Origin: Mycobacterium sp. 852002-51961_SCH5331710
GTDB taxonomy: Bacteria > Actinomycetota > Actinomycetes > Mycobacteriales > Mycobacteriaceae
Direction: 5' to 3'
Length of the DNA stretch: 64,000 nucleotides
Assembly (NCBI RefSeq): GCF_001665535.1
Contig: NZ_LZSQ01000015.1
Span: 1 to 64,000, forward strand
The stretch's first letter is position 1; each line of letters begins with the position of its first letter. The position numbers and the translations under genes are program-made. Of this stretch, positions 8,425 through 16,371 are shown one piece after another. Below the pieces are notes generated by a model that was given only the letters and a program-made list of their open reading frames with translations, did no database searches and was not told the origin of the DNA.

Positions 8425-9594
8425 ATGCGGGTGGCGATGATGACTCGGGAGTATCCACCCGAGGTTTACGGCGGGGCGGGAGTGCACGTCACCGAACTGG
8501 TCGCTCAGCTGCGCCACCTGTGCGAGGTCGACGTGCACTGCATGGGTGCGCCGCGCGCCGACGCGATCGTCGCCCAACCCGATCCGGCGCTGCTCGGCGC
8601 CAACGCCGCGCTGTCGATGCTGTCGGCGGATCTCAACATGGTCAACACCGCGGCGCGGGCCGATGTGGCGCACTCGCACACCTGGTACACCGGGCTCGCC
8701 GGTCACCTCGCCGCGTTGCTCTACGGCGTTCCCCATGTGCTGACCGCGCACTCGCTGGAGCCGATGCGGCCGTGGAAGGCCGAACAGCTCGGCGGTGGGT
8801 ACCGGGTGTCGTCGTGGGTGGAGAAGACGGCGGTCGAGGGCGCAGACGCCGTCATCGCGGTCAGTTCCGGTATGCGCGAGGACGTGTTGCGGACCTATCC
8901 CGCGCTGGACCCGAACCGGGTTCACGTGGTGCGCAACGGGATCGACACCGACGTCTGGTACCCCGCCGCCCCCGAGCCGGGCGAATCGGTGCTGGCCGAA
9001 CTCGGCGTCGACCTGTCCCGGCCCATGGTGGCGTTCGTCGGCCGGATCACCCGGCAGAAGGGCGTCGCGCATCTGATCGCCGCCGCCCACGCCTTCGCCC
9101 CCGATGTGCAGTTGGTGCTGTGCGCGGGAGCGCCGGACACCCCCGAGATCGCGGCCGAAGTGACCGAGGCGGTTCAGCAGCTGTCGCAGGCCCGCGCCGG
9201 GGTGTTCTGGGTCCGCGAGATGCTTCCTATCGTCAAGATCCGCGAAATACTTTCGGCGGCAACGGTGTTCGTATGCCCGTCGGTGTATGAGCCGCTGGGC
9301 ATCGTGAACCTGGAGGCGATGGCGTGCGCGACGGCCGTGGTGGCCTCCGACGTCGGCGGCATACCGGAGGTCGTGGCCGACGGGCACACCGGGCGGCTGG
9401 TGCACTACGACGCGCAGGACGCGGCGGGCTATGAGAGTCGGTTGGCCGCGACGGTCAACGAGCTGGTCGCCGACCCCGAGAAGGCCCGACGGTTCGGCGA
9501 GGCCGGGCGGCAGCGGTGCATCCAGGAGTTCTCCTGGGCGCACATCGCCGAGCAGACCCTGGAGATCTACCGGAAAGTGGGAGCTCCGGCGTAG
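8425..9594 (+). CDS. glgM: Alpha-maltose-1-phosphate synthase (GT4 glycosyltransferase)
   Basis: The start at ATG 8425 gives 389 residues and the typical N-terminus MRVAMMTREYPPEVYGGAG. The protein has the GT4 (GT-B) fold signature: GGAGVHVTEL near the N-terminus, FVGRITRQKG in the middle, and the EPLGIVNLEAMA motif with the two catalytic-region glutamates near residue 290. In mycobacteria this enzyme (Rv1212c, once called GlgA) uses ADP-glucose from GlgC to make maltose-1-phosphate for the GlgE pathway to capsular and intracellular alpha-glucan. The divergent glgC supports the assignment. Confidence 0.93.
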   Translation: MRVAMMTREYPPEVYGGAGVHVTELVAQLRHLCEVDVHCMGAPRADAIVAQPDPALLGANAALSMLSADLNMVNTAARADVAHSHTWYTGLAGHLAALLYGVPHVLTAHSLEPMRPWKAEQLGGGYRVSSWVEKTAVEGADAVIAVSSGMREDVLRTYPALDPNRVHVVRNGIDTDVWYPAAPEPGESVLAELGVDLSRPMVAFVGRITRQKGVAHLIAAAHAFAPDVQLVLCAGAPDTPEIAAEVTEAVQQLSQARAGVFWVREMLPIVKIREILSAATVFVCPSVYEPLGIVNLEAMACATAVVASDVGGIPEVVADGHTGRLVHYDAQDAAGYESRLAATVNELVADPEKARRFGEAGRQRCIQEFSWAHIAEQTLEIYRKVGAPA

Positions 9595-9612
9595 CCGGTC
9601 GCACCGGAACCG

Positions 9613-9780
9613 TCAGCTCGTGACGTTCTTCAGTTCGTCCCCGAGCGCGGCTGCCTCGTCAGGGGTCAGCTCGACGACAAGTCGCCCGCCGCCTTCCAGT
9701 GGTACCCGCATCACGATGCCGCGCCCCTCCTTGGTTGCTTCCAGTGGACCGTCGCCGGTCCGGGGCTTCATCGCCGCCAT
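9613..9780 (-). CDS. DUF3117 small conserved protein (Rv1211-like)
   Basis: The protein is 55 residues from ATG 9780, which has a GGAGGGA ribosome-binding sequence. The sequence MAAMKPRTGDGPLEATKEGR is strongly conserved in actinobacterial DUF3117 proteins, and the C-terminal half (MRVPLEGGGRLVVELTPDEA) is predicted as a small beta-alpha unit. The function is unknown. It lies convergent to glgM. The region upstream (9781-9947) holds its probable promoter, and a direct repeat of GTTCAGT read on the minus strand, but no gene. Confidence 0.85.
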   Translation of the reverse strand: MAAMKPRTGDGPLEATKEGRGIVMRVPLEGGGRLVVELTPDEAAALGDELKNVTS

Positions 9781-9947
9781 CGAGTGCTCCCTCCACATGA
9801 GCCGGCCCACTCGCGGGCTCGGTCGGGGCCGAGACTGCCCACTCGTTTGACAGTTCCCGGCACTGAACTGCTACTGAACGCCTCTATTGTTCCCTATCGG
9901 CGCCGTTCGGTGTGCAAAGACCCGGCTAAGGGGGTTTTCTGCGTCGG

Positions 9948-10799
9948 CTAGGCGGGTGCCGAGGCGCCGTGCTTGACCGCCTCGACGAAGTACCCGCGCG
10001 GCACTCCTTCGGCGTCGTTCGGCGCGGGAGGTGTCGGCCACCGGCCCCAGGCGTAGCCCGGTTCGGCGACGTCGGTGACGACGGCGGTCCACCCGTGGGC
10101 CTCCGCCAACTCGCCGGGCTCGTCGGTGCCGAACAGCCAGGGTGACCCTTGTTCGGCCATCGACTGCAGAAGCCCCGCCATCGCGTCGGACTCGAGCAGC
10201 GTCTTACCGACCGCGTCGTAGAGCAGTACCGAGCCGGGCGCCGACAGCGCGTCGACGGTGCGGAACAGCTCGCGAACCGTCGGTTCGTCGAGGTACTGCA
10301 GCAGGCCCTCGATGAGCCAGATCGTCGGGCTCGCGGCGTCGTGTCCGGAGGACGTGAGCGCCGATGCCCAGTCACCCGCGAGGTCTGTGCCGATCGTGAC
10401 GCGGCGGGCGCGGGGCTGCTCACCGGCCAGCCGCTCGTCCTTCGCGGCGATGACGCCGGGTTGGTCCAGCTCGTAGACGGTGGTATCCGACGGCCACGGC
10501 AGGCGATAACTCCTGGCATCGAGGCCCGCCGCGACGAGGACCACCTGCTTGGCCGTCGTCGCCGCGCGCAGCAGCGCCTCGTCGAAGAAGCGGGTTCGCA
10601 CCACGATCTCCAGCGTCGACTCTTCTCCCGCCTCGGCGATCATGCCCGCCAGCATCTTCATGCCCGCTTCGCCCGCGAGTCGGCTCGCGAAGGGATCGTC
10701 GAACAGCGGCTCTTCGCGCGTGGATTCATGGGCCCGGATCGCCGCGACCAGGATGCCGGTGCCGGCCACCGGGGTCGTGTTCTCGAAGTTCGTGTCCAT
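9948..10799 (-). CDS. SAM-dependent methyltransferase, LCMT-like mycobacterial family
   Basis: The 283-residue protein belongs to the large mycobacterial family of putative methyltransferases related to leucine carboxyl methyltransferase and Omt-type enzymes. Visible features are TRFFDEALLRA, the SAM-binding strand VVLVAAGLDARSYRL (about residues 86-100), the acidic end of strand 2 (VYELDQP), and WLIEGLLQYL. Two more distant relatives sit at 58.5 and 59.9 kb. The substrate is unknown. It lies 7 bases downstream of tag, so co-transcription is likely. Confidence 0.85.
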   Translation of the reverse strand: MDTNFENTTPVAGTGILVAAIRAHESTREEPLFDDPFASRLAGEAGMKMLAGMIAEAGEESTLEIVVRTRFFDEALLRAATTAKQVVLVAAGLDARSYRLPWPSDTTVYELDQPGVIAAKDERLAGEQPRARRVTIGTDLAGDWASALTSSGHDAASPTIWLIEGLLQYLDEPTVRELFRTVDALSAPGSVLLYDAVGKTLLESDAMAGLLQSMAEQGSPWLFGTDEPGELAEAHGWTAVVTDVAEPGYAWGRWPTPPAPNDAEGVPRGYFVEAVKHGASAPA

Positions 10800-10806
10800 G
10801 CGATCC

Positions 10807-11421
10807 TCACCGCCGCGGTCGCGGCACCCAGCAGTCTGCGGTGTGATCGTCGACCATCCCGGTCGCCTGCATCAAGGCGTACGCCGTCGTCGGTCCGACG
10901 AAGCGGAAGCCGCGGCGTTTGAGTTCCTTGGCCATCGCCGTCGACTCGGGGGTGACGGCCGGGACGTCGGCGAAGGTGGCCGGCCGCGGCCGGGACGGCG
11001 GCGCGAAGGACCACAGCAGTTCGGCGAAATCGGTGCCGCCGTCGCGAAGGTCGGCGACCGAACGGGCGTTGGCGATCGTGGCCTCGATCTTGGCGCGGTT
11101 GCGCACGATCCCGGTGTCGGCCAACAACCGCGCGATGTCGCGTTCGGTGTAGCGGGCCACCCGGTCGACGTCGAAGCCGTGGAACGCGCGGCGGAAGTTC
11201 TCCCGCTTGCGCAGGATCACCAGCCACGACAGCCCGCTCTGGAACGCTTCGAGGCTGACCCGTTCGAACAGGCCGACCGAGTCGCGCAGCGGCCGGCCCC
11301 ACTCGGCGTCGTGGTAGTCGCGGTACAGCACGAAATCGGCTGGCGACAAACGAGATTCGTCGATCCAGGCACAACGGACGCGGCCGTCGGGTTCGACGGT
11401 GGGTTTCACCGCGGCGGTCAT
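10807..11421 (-). CDS. tag: DNA-3-methyladenine glycosylase I
   Basis: The 204-residue enzyme excises 3-methyladenine from alkylated DNA to begin base-excision repair. Diagnostic stretches are RCAWIDES, YHDAEWGRP (about residues 36-44, the base-pocket region), and LSWLVILRKRENFRRAF. Tag proteins bind structural zinc, and a conserved C-terminal region (FRFVGPTTAYALMQATGMVDDH) with flanking Cys is present. Its start overlaps the stop of the DivIVA-like gene by 4 bases, showing a tight operon with Rv1209/Rv1210 order. Confidence 0.92.
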   Translation of the reverse strand: MTAAVKPTVEPDGRVRCAWIDESRLSPADFVLYRDYHDAEWGRPLRDSVGLFERVSLEAFQSGLSWLVILRKRENFRRAFHGFDVDRVARYTERDIARLLADTGIVRNRAKIEATIANARSVADLRDGGTDFAELLWSFAPPSRPRPATFADVPAVTPESTAMAKELKRRGFRFVGPTTAYALMQATGMVDDHTADCWVPRPRR

Positions 11422-11777
11422 GACTCGTCGCCGTTCTCCGACTGGAGGGCGTGGGCGCCGCCCTCGATGTGTTCGTCGTCCTCGATGCCGTGCGCCGCCC
11501 GCAGGGTGGCGAGCTGACCGCGCAACGAGTCGAGTTCCTGGCCCAGCCGGTCGAGCACCCAGTCGACTTCGCTGGTCTTGTAGCCGCGCAACGTCTGGGT
11601 GAACTTGACGGCGTCGACGTCGGCGCTCGTCACACCGGAGGCGGGTAGCACCGTCGCGGTGGTGTCCCGCGGCAGCGGCGGCAGCGGCTCACCGCGGCCG
11701 AACACCACGCTGCCCACGGCGAACAGCACGACGGCGATCAGAACCAGCACGACCAGATACAGCAGAACCAGGCTCAC
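11418..11777 (-). CDS. Membrane-anchored DivIVA-domain protein (Rv1209-like)
   Basis: The 119-residue protein has one N-terminal membrane helix (about 3-26) and a C-terminal DivIVA-type region with the conserved segment FTQTLRGYKTSEVDWVLDRL (about residues 59-78), then a short coiled coil. DivIVA domains bind curved membranes at poles and septa in actinobacteria, so a role in cell-wall growth or division is plausible. The GTG start at 11777 has a CAGTAT box 7 bases upstream and no ribosome-binding site. It lies upstream of tag and overlaps it by 4 bases. Confidence 0.85.
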   Translation of the reverse strand: MSLVLLYLVVLVLIAVVLFAVGSVVFGRGEPLPPLPRDTTATVLPASGVTSADVDAVKFTQTLRGYKTSEVDWVLDRLGQELDSLRGQLATLRAAHGIEDDEHIEGGAHALQSENGDES

Positions 11778-11809
11778 GGGTTCGATACTGCCTCAGGGGG
11801 CCGACATTC

Positions 11810-11859
11810 GGCGGACGACGATCAAGCGGCGAGGAACGAGCCGCGCTGAGGAGTCCGCC
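11810..11859 (+). repeat. Hairpin element, family A (copy 1)
   Basis: This 50-nt element has an outer stem GGCGGAC (11810-11816) with GTCCGCC (11853-11859), the conserved left core GACGATCAAGCGGC (11817-11830), a loop, then GCCGCG with CTGAGGA. It lies between the gpgS stop and the Rv1209-like start. The same core with different but still complementary outer stems is found at 16244-16288, 16299-16345 and 48704-48750. Confidence 0.75.
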
Positions 11860-11862
11860 AAT

Positions 11863-11896
11863 TAGCCCGGCGGACGACCTAGCCCGGCGGACGACG
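11863..11896 (+). repeat. Two direct 17-bp repeats derived from family A left arm
   Basis: TAGCCCGGCGGACGACC (11863-11879) is followed immediately by TAGCCCGGCGGACGACG (11880-11896). Each contains GGCGGACGAC, the left arm of the hairpin next door, so they look like truncated copies. The flanking TAG trinucleotide also precedes the complete copies at 16.2 kb. Confidence 0.6.
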
Positions 11897-11918
11897 TCGC
11901 TAGTTGCAGAGAAGAACC

Positions 11919-12869
11919 TCAGCCGCGCGGGCGCAGCGTCACCATCGGGGGGCGATCGGCCAGCGACACCGACGACATCCGCGGCGTGTAGCCCTCACCG
12001 TCGGCGAAGAACTGCGTCAACCCGACCCCGGAATCCGGCACCCCGCACCGCGACAGCAGCGTCGCGATGACCTGCCGGCTCATCGTGGCGAGCTCGGTCA
12101 GCGGCCGGTTGCGGTGCGTACGCACACCGAGGTTCACCTGGGCGATCCCGTCGAGCCCGAGGCGGTCGTAGGCGTCGATCAGCAGCCCGATCTCAACGCC
12201 GTAACCCGGCGCGAACGGCACGGACGTCAACAGCTCGCGGGTGCCGGCGTATTCACCGCCCAGCGGTTGCAGGATGCAGCTCAGCTCCGGCCGCAGCGAC
12301 GCGAGCAGCGGCCGGGCGACCAACTCGGTCACGCGCCCGCCACCGTTGGCGTCTTCGCTGCCGCTGACCTTCAGCGGCCTGCGGTAGAAGCCCTTGACCA
12401 GGTGCACGCCGTCGGTGGTCAGCAGCGGACCGACCAGCTTCGGCACAAACATCGGGTCGGGGTCGATCAGATCCGAGTCGACGAAAACGATCACGTCGCC
12501 TGTCGTGGCGGCAAGCGAGCGCCACAGGACCTCACCCTTGCCCGGTTGCGGAGTCACCTCCGGCAGCGCCGCTTCGCGGCTGATCACCCGCGCGCCCGCG
12601 GCGAGGGCCCGGATCTCGGTGTCGTCGGTCGAGCCGGAGTCCAACACGATCAGCTCGTCGACCAGCCCGCCGAGCAGCGGAGTGATGGTTTCGACGACGC
12701 TGCCCACCGTCTCTTCCTCGTTGAGGGCGGGCAGGACGACCGAGACGGTGCGGCCGCGTTTGGCGGCCTCCAGTTCGGCGACCGTCCAGGTGGGCCGGTT
12801 CCAACTGTGGTCGGCCAGCCACCGCGAGGTGACGACGTCAGTAGCGGGAAGTTCGGGTGTGAGTGTCAT
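11919..12869 (-). CDS. gpgS: Glucosyl-3-phosphoglycerate synthase
   Basis: Started at ATG 12869, the protein has 316 residues, close to the 324 of M. tuberculosis GpgS (Rv1208). It transfers glucose from an NDP-glucose donor to 3-phosphoglycerate, the first step to glucosylglycerate and methylglucose lipopolysaccharide. The GT-A/GT81 features are VSVVLPALNEEETV (about residue 43 on), LIVLDSGSTDDTE, and the metal-binding DxD in VFVDSDLI. The ATG overlaps the folP2 stop by 4 bases. Longer readings of the frame run back into folP2 and are rejected. Confidence 0.93.
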   Translation of the reverse strand: MTLTPELPATDVVTSRWLADHSWNRPTWTVAELEAAKRGRTVSVVLPALNEEETVGSVVETITPLLGGLVDELIVLDSGSTDDTEIRALAAGARVISREAALPEVTPQPGKGEVLWRSLAATTGDVIVFVDSDLIDPDPMFVPKLVGPLLTTDGVHLVKGFYRRPLKVSGSEDANGGGRVTELVARPLLASLRPELSCILQPLGGEYAGTRELLTSVPFAPGYGVEIGLLIDAYDRLGLDGIAQVNLGVRTHRNRPLTELATMSRQVIATLLSRCGVPDSGVGLTQFFADGEGYTPRMSSVSLADRPPMVTLRPRG

Positions 12870-13750
12870 GCCAGTCCCCTCACCGTGCGCGTCGGCGGCC
12901 GTCCGCCCTGGATCGACGCGACCATCTCCAGTACGCGTCGTGTGGGCCCGACCTCGTGCACACGGAACATCGCGGCCCCGTCTGCGGCCGCCAAGGCGGT
13001 GGCTGCGAGGGTGCCCTCCAGGCGTTCGGTCAAACCCACACCCAAAGTCTCCCCGACGAAATCCTTGTTGCTGAGCGCCATAAGGACCGGCCATCCAGTG
13101 TTTACAAGCTCTTTTACATGGCGCAACAAAGTAAGACCGTGGTAAGTGTTCTTGCCGAAATCATGCGTCGGATCGATCAGCACGGCGTCGCGGGCCACCC
13201 CCGCGGCGACTGCCCGTTCGGCCGCCGTTGTCACCTCGGCGATGACGTCGTCGACGACGCCGCGTTCGGTGATGCCGTAGTTGACCCGAAACGGCCTGGT
13301 CCTCGGCTGGGCGCCGCCGGTGTGCGAGCACACCAGGCCCGCACCGAACTCCGCGGCCACCTCGGGCAATGCGGGATCGTGGCCCGCCCAGGTGTCGTTG
13401 ATCAGGTCGGCGCCCGCCGCGCACGCCTGTTTGGCGACCGTCGAGCGCCAGGTGTCGACGCTGATCAGCTGGTCGGGATAGGCGCCGCGTAACCACTCGA
13501 TGAACGGGACGACGCGCGCGATCTCCTCGTCGGTGTCGACGGTGTTGCCGGGGCCCGCCTTGACCCCGCCCACGTCGACGACGTCGGCGCCCTCCTCGAT
13601 CACCCGGTGCGCCGCCGTTTTGGCGGCCTCGTCAGTGAACGCGGCGCCACGGTCGTAGAACGAGTCCGGGGTCCGGTTCACGATCGCCATGATCAGCGCC
13701 CGATCGGCGGCGACGGGCCGGCCCAGGAATCGGCCGCGGTGCGTTGTCAC
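12866..13750 (-). CDS. folP2: Dihydropteroate synthase paralogue FolP2
   Basis: The 294-residue TIM-barrel protein carries the DHPS motifs IMAIVNRTPDSFYD (about residues 19-32), EEGADVVDVGGVKAGPG and DLINDTWAGHD. It corresponds to M. tuberculosis Rv1207, which is reported to lack normal dihydropteroate synthase activity, so a folate role should not be assumed. It is coupled to gpgS through a 4-base overlap. The GTG start at 13750 is followed by TTHRGRFLGRP; M. tuberculosis has a longer repetitive N-terminus. Confidence 0.9.
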   Translation of the reverse strand: MTTHRGRFLGRPVAADRALIMAIVNRTPDSFYDRGAAFTDEAAKTAAHRVIEEGADVVDVGGVKAGPGNTVDTDEEIARVVPFIEWLRGAYPDQLISVDTWRSTVAKQACAAGADLINDTWAGHDPALPEVAAEFGAGLVCSHTGGAQPRTRPFRVNYGITERGVVDDVIAEVTTAAERAVAAGVARDAVLIDPTHDFGKNTYHGLTLLRHVKELVNTGWPVLMALSNKDFVGETLGVGLTERLEGTLAATALAAADGAAMFRVHEVGPTRRVLEMVASIQGGRPPTRTVRGLA

Positions 13751-13770
13751 GCCTTCCAGGCTACGGCCGT

Positions 13771-13823
13771 GCGATTTGTGCGTGATTTCGATCGGTCAGC
13801 GAACGTTTTCACGCACAAGTCGC
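13771..13823. repeat. 53-bp palindromic element, family B (copy 1)
   Basis: GCGATTTGTGCGTGA (13771-13785) pairs with TCACGCACAAGTCGC (13809-13823) with one mismatch. It fills the space between the fadD6 stop and the folP2 start and shares its last base with the fadD6 TAG. Two other 53-bp copies are at 61870-61922 and 62823-62875. A terminator role is possible, although there is no T-run. Confidence 0.7.
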
Positions 13824-15604
13824 TAGTTCTTGGGCCTCTTGCCCGCCTTCACTTCCTCGGGGTAGTCGTCGTAGAACTCGACGTAGCCCTCGTCGCGGCC
13901 CGCGAGAACGTAGATCGGGTCCTCGATCTCCTCGACGTTGAAGCCCTGCTTGCGCAGGTCGACCTTCTGGCTCTTGAACGTCGACGTCTGCGCGAGCTCG
14001 TCGACCACCCGAATGAACAGCGGGACCGCGTATCCGGGCAACTTGTCGTACAGCGTCGCCGCCAGCGACTTGCCGTCGAAGTCGTCGCCGTCGTTCAGCT
14101 TGACCGCCGCCATGCCGGCCCGCCCGCCCGCGCCTTCGATCTCGACGCCGTAGACGGTGCACTCGTCGACGCTCGGATCGATCGACAGCGCCGCCTCCAC
14201 CTCGGTGGTGGCGACATTCTCGCCCTTCCACCGGAACGTGTCGCCCAGCCGGTCGACGAACGCCGCGTGGCCGAAGCCCTGCGAGCGCATCAGGTCGCCG
14301 GTGTTGAACCACACGTCGCCCTCCTTGAAGGCGCCGCGCACCAGCTTCTTCTCCGATTCCTCGTCGTCGGTGTAGCCGTCGAACGGCTGGAAGCTGCTCA
14401 CCTTGGACAGCAGCAGGCCCGGTTCGCCGTTGCGGACCTTCTTGACCCGGCCCTTGTCGTCGCGCAGCGGCTCACCGCTGTCGTGGTCGTACTCGACGAA
14501 GGCGACCGGCGACGGGCAGATGCCGGTGGTCTTGTCCAGGTTGAAGAAGTTGACGAACGCGGTGTTGCCCTCGCTGGCGGCGTAGAACTCGCAGACCCGG
14601 TCGATGCCGAAGCGTTTGGTGAAGTCGTCCCAGATCGCCGGGCGCAGGCCGTTGCCGCCGATCACCCGCACCTTGTGTTTGCGGTCGGTGTCCTTCTCGG
14701 GCTGGTTGAGCAGGTACGTGCAGATCTCGCCGATGTAGACGAACGCGGTCGCGTCGTAGCGGATCACCTCGTCCCAGAACTTCGACGCCGAGAAAGACTT
14801 CCCGATGGCCAGCGTCGCGCCGGCGTTGAGCACCGACGACAGCGCCACCGTCAACGCGTTGTTGTGATACAGCGGCAGGCAGCAGTAAAGCGTGTCCTTG
14901 CTGTTCAGCCGCATTCCGAGGCCGCCGAACCCGGCGAGCGCACGCAGCCAGCGGTAGTGCGTCATCACGCTGGCCTTCGGCATGCCGGTGGTGCCCGACG
15001 TGAAGATGTAGAAGGCCTTGTCCTTGGCCAGCACGGCCGCGGTGGTCGCGGGATTGCCGGTGGGCGCCGTGGCGGCCAGGCGCTTCATCTCGTCGATGGT
15101 GACCAGGCCGTCAGTGTCGGCCCCGGACTCGGTGATCGGTTCGACGAAGTCGGTGTCGGCGACGACGGTCTTGGCACCCAGCAGCCCGAGGCTGTGCTCG
15201 AGCACGTCACCGCGCTGGTGGTAGTTGAGCATTCCGGCGATCGCGCCGCACTTGACCGCCGCCAGCATCAGCAGGACCGGGTCGACCGAGTTGCGCAGCA
15301 TGATGCCGACGACATCGCCGTGCCCGACGCCGCGGGCGGCCAGAACGGCGGCGTAACGGTTGACGCTCTCGTTGGCTTCGCGGTAGGTGACCTCGTCGTC
15401 GCCGAACCGCAGGAACACCTTGTCGCCGAAGCGGGCGGCGCGCTCCTGAAAGACCTTGCCGATCGAGGTCTTGGCCGAGGGTCGGGCGCTGAACCCTGTG
15501 ACCACGCCGCTGACAATCGTCGGCACGTCCGCGATCAGTCCCGGCACGCGGGCGGCGATGTCCAATAGCCCGACGTTGCTGCGAGTCCCCGACTTCTCGG
15601 TCAT
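13823..15604 (-). CDS. fadD6: Long-chain fatty acyl-CoA synthetase
   Basis: From ATG 15604 (GGGAGG 11 bases upstream) the enzyme is 593 residues, close to the 597 of M. tuberculosis FadD6 (Rv1206). It activates long-chain fatty acids with ATP and CoA; FATP-type members can also assist uptake. The AMP-binding motif YIFTSGTTGMPKASVMTHYR lies near residue 204, with GNTAFVNFFN and the GDLMRSQGFGHAAFVDRLGD adenylation-domain signature further on. The C-terminus ends YPEEVKAGKRPKN. An upstream in-frame start at 15637 lacks a ribosome-binding site. Confidence 0.92.
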   Translation of the reverse strand: MTEKSGTRSNVGLLDIAARVPGLIADVPTIVSGVVTGFSARPSAKTSIGKVFQERAARFGDKVFLRFGDDEVTYREANESVNRYAAVLAARGVGHGDVVGIMLRNSVDPVLLMLAAVKCGAIAGMLNYHQRGDVLEHSLGLLGAKTVVADTDFVEPITESGADTDGLVTIDEMKRLAATAPTGNPATTAAVLAKDKAFYIFTSGTTGMPKASVMTHYRWLRALAGFGGLGMRLNSKDTLYCCLPLYHNNALTVALSSVLNAGATLAIGKSFSASKFWDEVIRYDATAFVYIGEICTYLLNQPEKDTDRKHKVRVIGGNGLRPAIWDDFTKRFGIDRVCEFYAASEGNTAFVNFFNLDKTTGICPSPVAFVEYDHDSGEPLRDDKGRVKKVRNGEPGLLLSKVSSFQPFDGYTDDEESEKKLVRGAFKEGDVWFNTGDLMRSQGFGHAAFVDRLGDTFRWKGENVATTEVEAALSIDPSVDECTVYGVEIEGAGGRAGMAAVKLNDGDDFDGKSLAATLYDKLPGYAVPLFIRVVDELAQTSTFKSQKVDLRKQGFNVEEIEDPIYVLAGRDEGYVEFYDDYPEEVKAGKRPKN

Positions 15605-15640
15605 GCGCGTTCGTCCCTCCCTGTTCGTTTGTCGCACACC

Positions 15641-16231
15641 CTAGTGACCGTGCTCTTGGCGCGGCGCGCACGCCGCCAGGGCCGACTCGACATCGGCGAC
15701 GACGTTCAATCGGTCCAGCGCGCCCTGCGCGACGTATCCGCTGTCGCGCAGTTCGTGCAACCAGGCCAAGAGGCCGTCGTAGTGCCCGATGGGGTCGAGC
15801 AGCACGACCGGCTTGTCATGCATACCCAAATAGCCCGCTGTCCAGGCTTCGAAGAACTCCTCGAGGGTGCCGATCCCGCCCGGCAGGGCGATGAACGCGT
15901 CGGCCCGTCCCTCCATCACCTCCTTGCGCTGACGCATCGTGTCGGTGACGACGAGCTCGTCGGCGTCGACGTCGGCGACCTCGCGATGCACAAGTGCCTT
16001 CGGGATGACGCCCACGGTGTGCCCACCGCGGGACCTCGCCGCGGTGGCGAGCGCGCCCATCGCCGATACGTTGCCGCCGCCGGAGACCAGGCTCCAGTTC
16101 CGCTCGGCGATCGCGGTCCCGACCTCTTCGGCCAGCGCGATGAGCTCGGGGTGTGTGGGGCCTGATGCGCAGTAGACGCAGACCGCCCACTGGCGGTGCG
16201 ACTCGCGTGGGGGGCTGGGTTCTCCGGACAC
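15641..16231 (-). CDS. LOG-family cytokinin nucleoside 5'-monophosphate phosphoribohydrolase
   Basis: The protein has the Rossmann-like LOG fold: VCVYCASG at the N-terminus, SGGGNVSAMGALA (nucleotide site), and the signature PGGIGTLEEFFEAW. LOG enzymes split N6-modified AMP into free base and ribose phosphate, and the M. tuberculosis homologue is Rv1205. I choose GTG 16231 (196 residues), since a TAGGTT box at 16243-16238 stands 6 bases upstream, as in leaderless genes here; GTG 16237 is the alternative. Two hairpin elements lie just beyond that box. Confidence 0.88.
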   Translation of the reverse strand: MSGEPSPPRESHRQWAVCVYCASGPTHPELIALAEEVGTAIAERNWSLVSGGGNVSAMGALATAARSRGGHTVGVIPKALVHREVADVDADELVVTDTMRQRKEVMEGRADAFIALPGGIGTLEEFFEAWTAGYLGMHDKPVVLLDPIGHYDGLLAWLHELRDSGYVAQGALDRLNVVADVESALAACAPRQEHGH

Positions 16232-16241
16232 GAGCACAACC

Positions 16242-16353
16242 TAGCCGCACGACGATCAAGCGGCCCCGGCCGCGTTGAGGAGTGCGGCGATCGATTTAGC
16301 CGCACGACGATCAAGCGGCCCCTTGGCCGCGTTGAGGAGTGCGGCGATCGATT
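16242..16353 (+). repeat. Tandem hairpin elements, family A (copies 2 and 3)
   Basis: Two units of 55 and 57 bp repeat head to tail, each beginning TAGCCGCACGACGATCAAGC. Each forms a hairpin: GCCGCAC (16244-16250) with GTGCGGC (16282-16288), and GCCGCAC (16299-16305) with GTGCGGC (16339-16345), plus an inner GCGGCC/GGCCGC stem. They fill the gap between two divergent genes, lying between their inferred -10 boxes at 16243-16238 (minus) and 16360-16365 (plus), so terminator function is unlikely. Confidence 0.8.
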
Positions 16354-16359
16354 TAGCCA

Positions 16360-16365
16360 TAGACT
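16360..16365 (+). promoter_or_regulatory. -10 box of the ATPase gene, probably leaderless
   Basis: TAGACT lies 6 bases before the GTG at 16372, with no ribosome-binding sequence. The upstream -35 position falls inside the second hairpin unit. Confidence 0.45.
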
Positions 16366-16371
16366 CCGGCG

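Noticed and set aside
13607..15568. 653-codon plus-strand frame opposite fadD6
   Set aside because: It mirrors the codon bias of fadD6, is rich in Arg, Val and Asp repeats and has no recognisable domain.
16242..16353. Tandem repeats at 16.2 kb as a CRISPR array
   Set aside because: The units are contiguous hairpins of 55 and 57 bp with no spacers and no cas genes.
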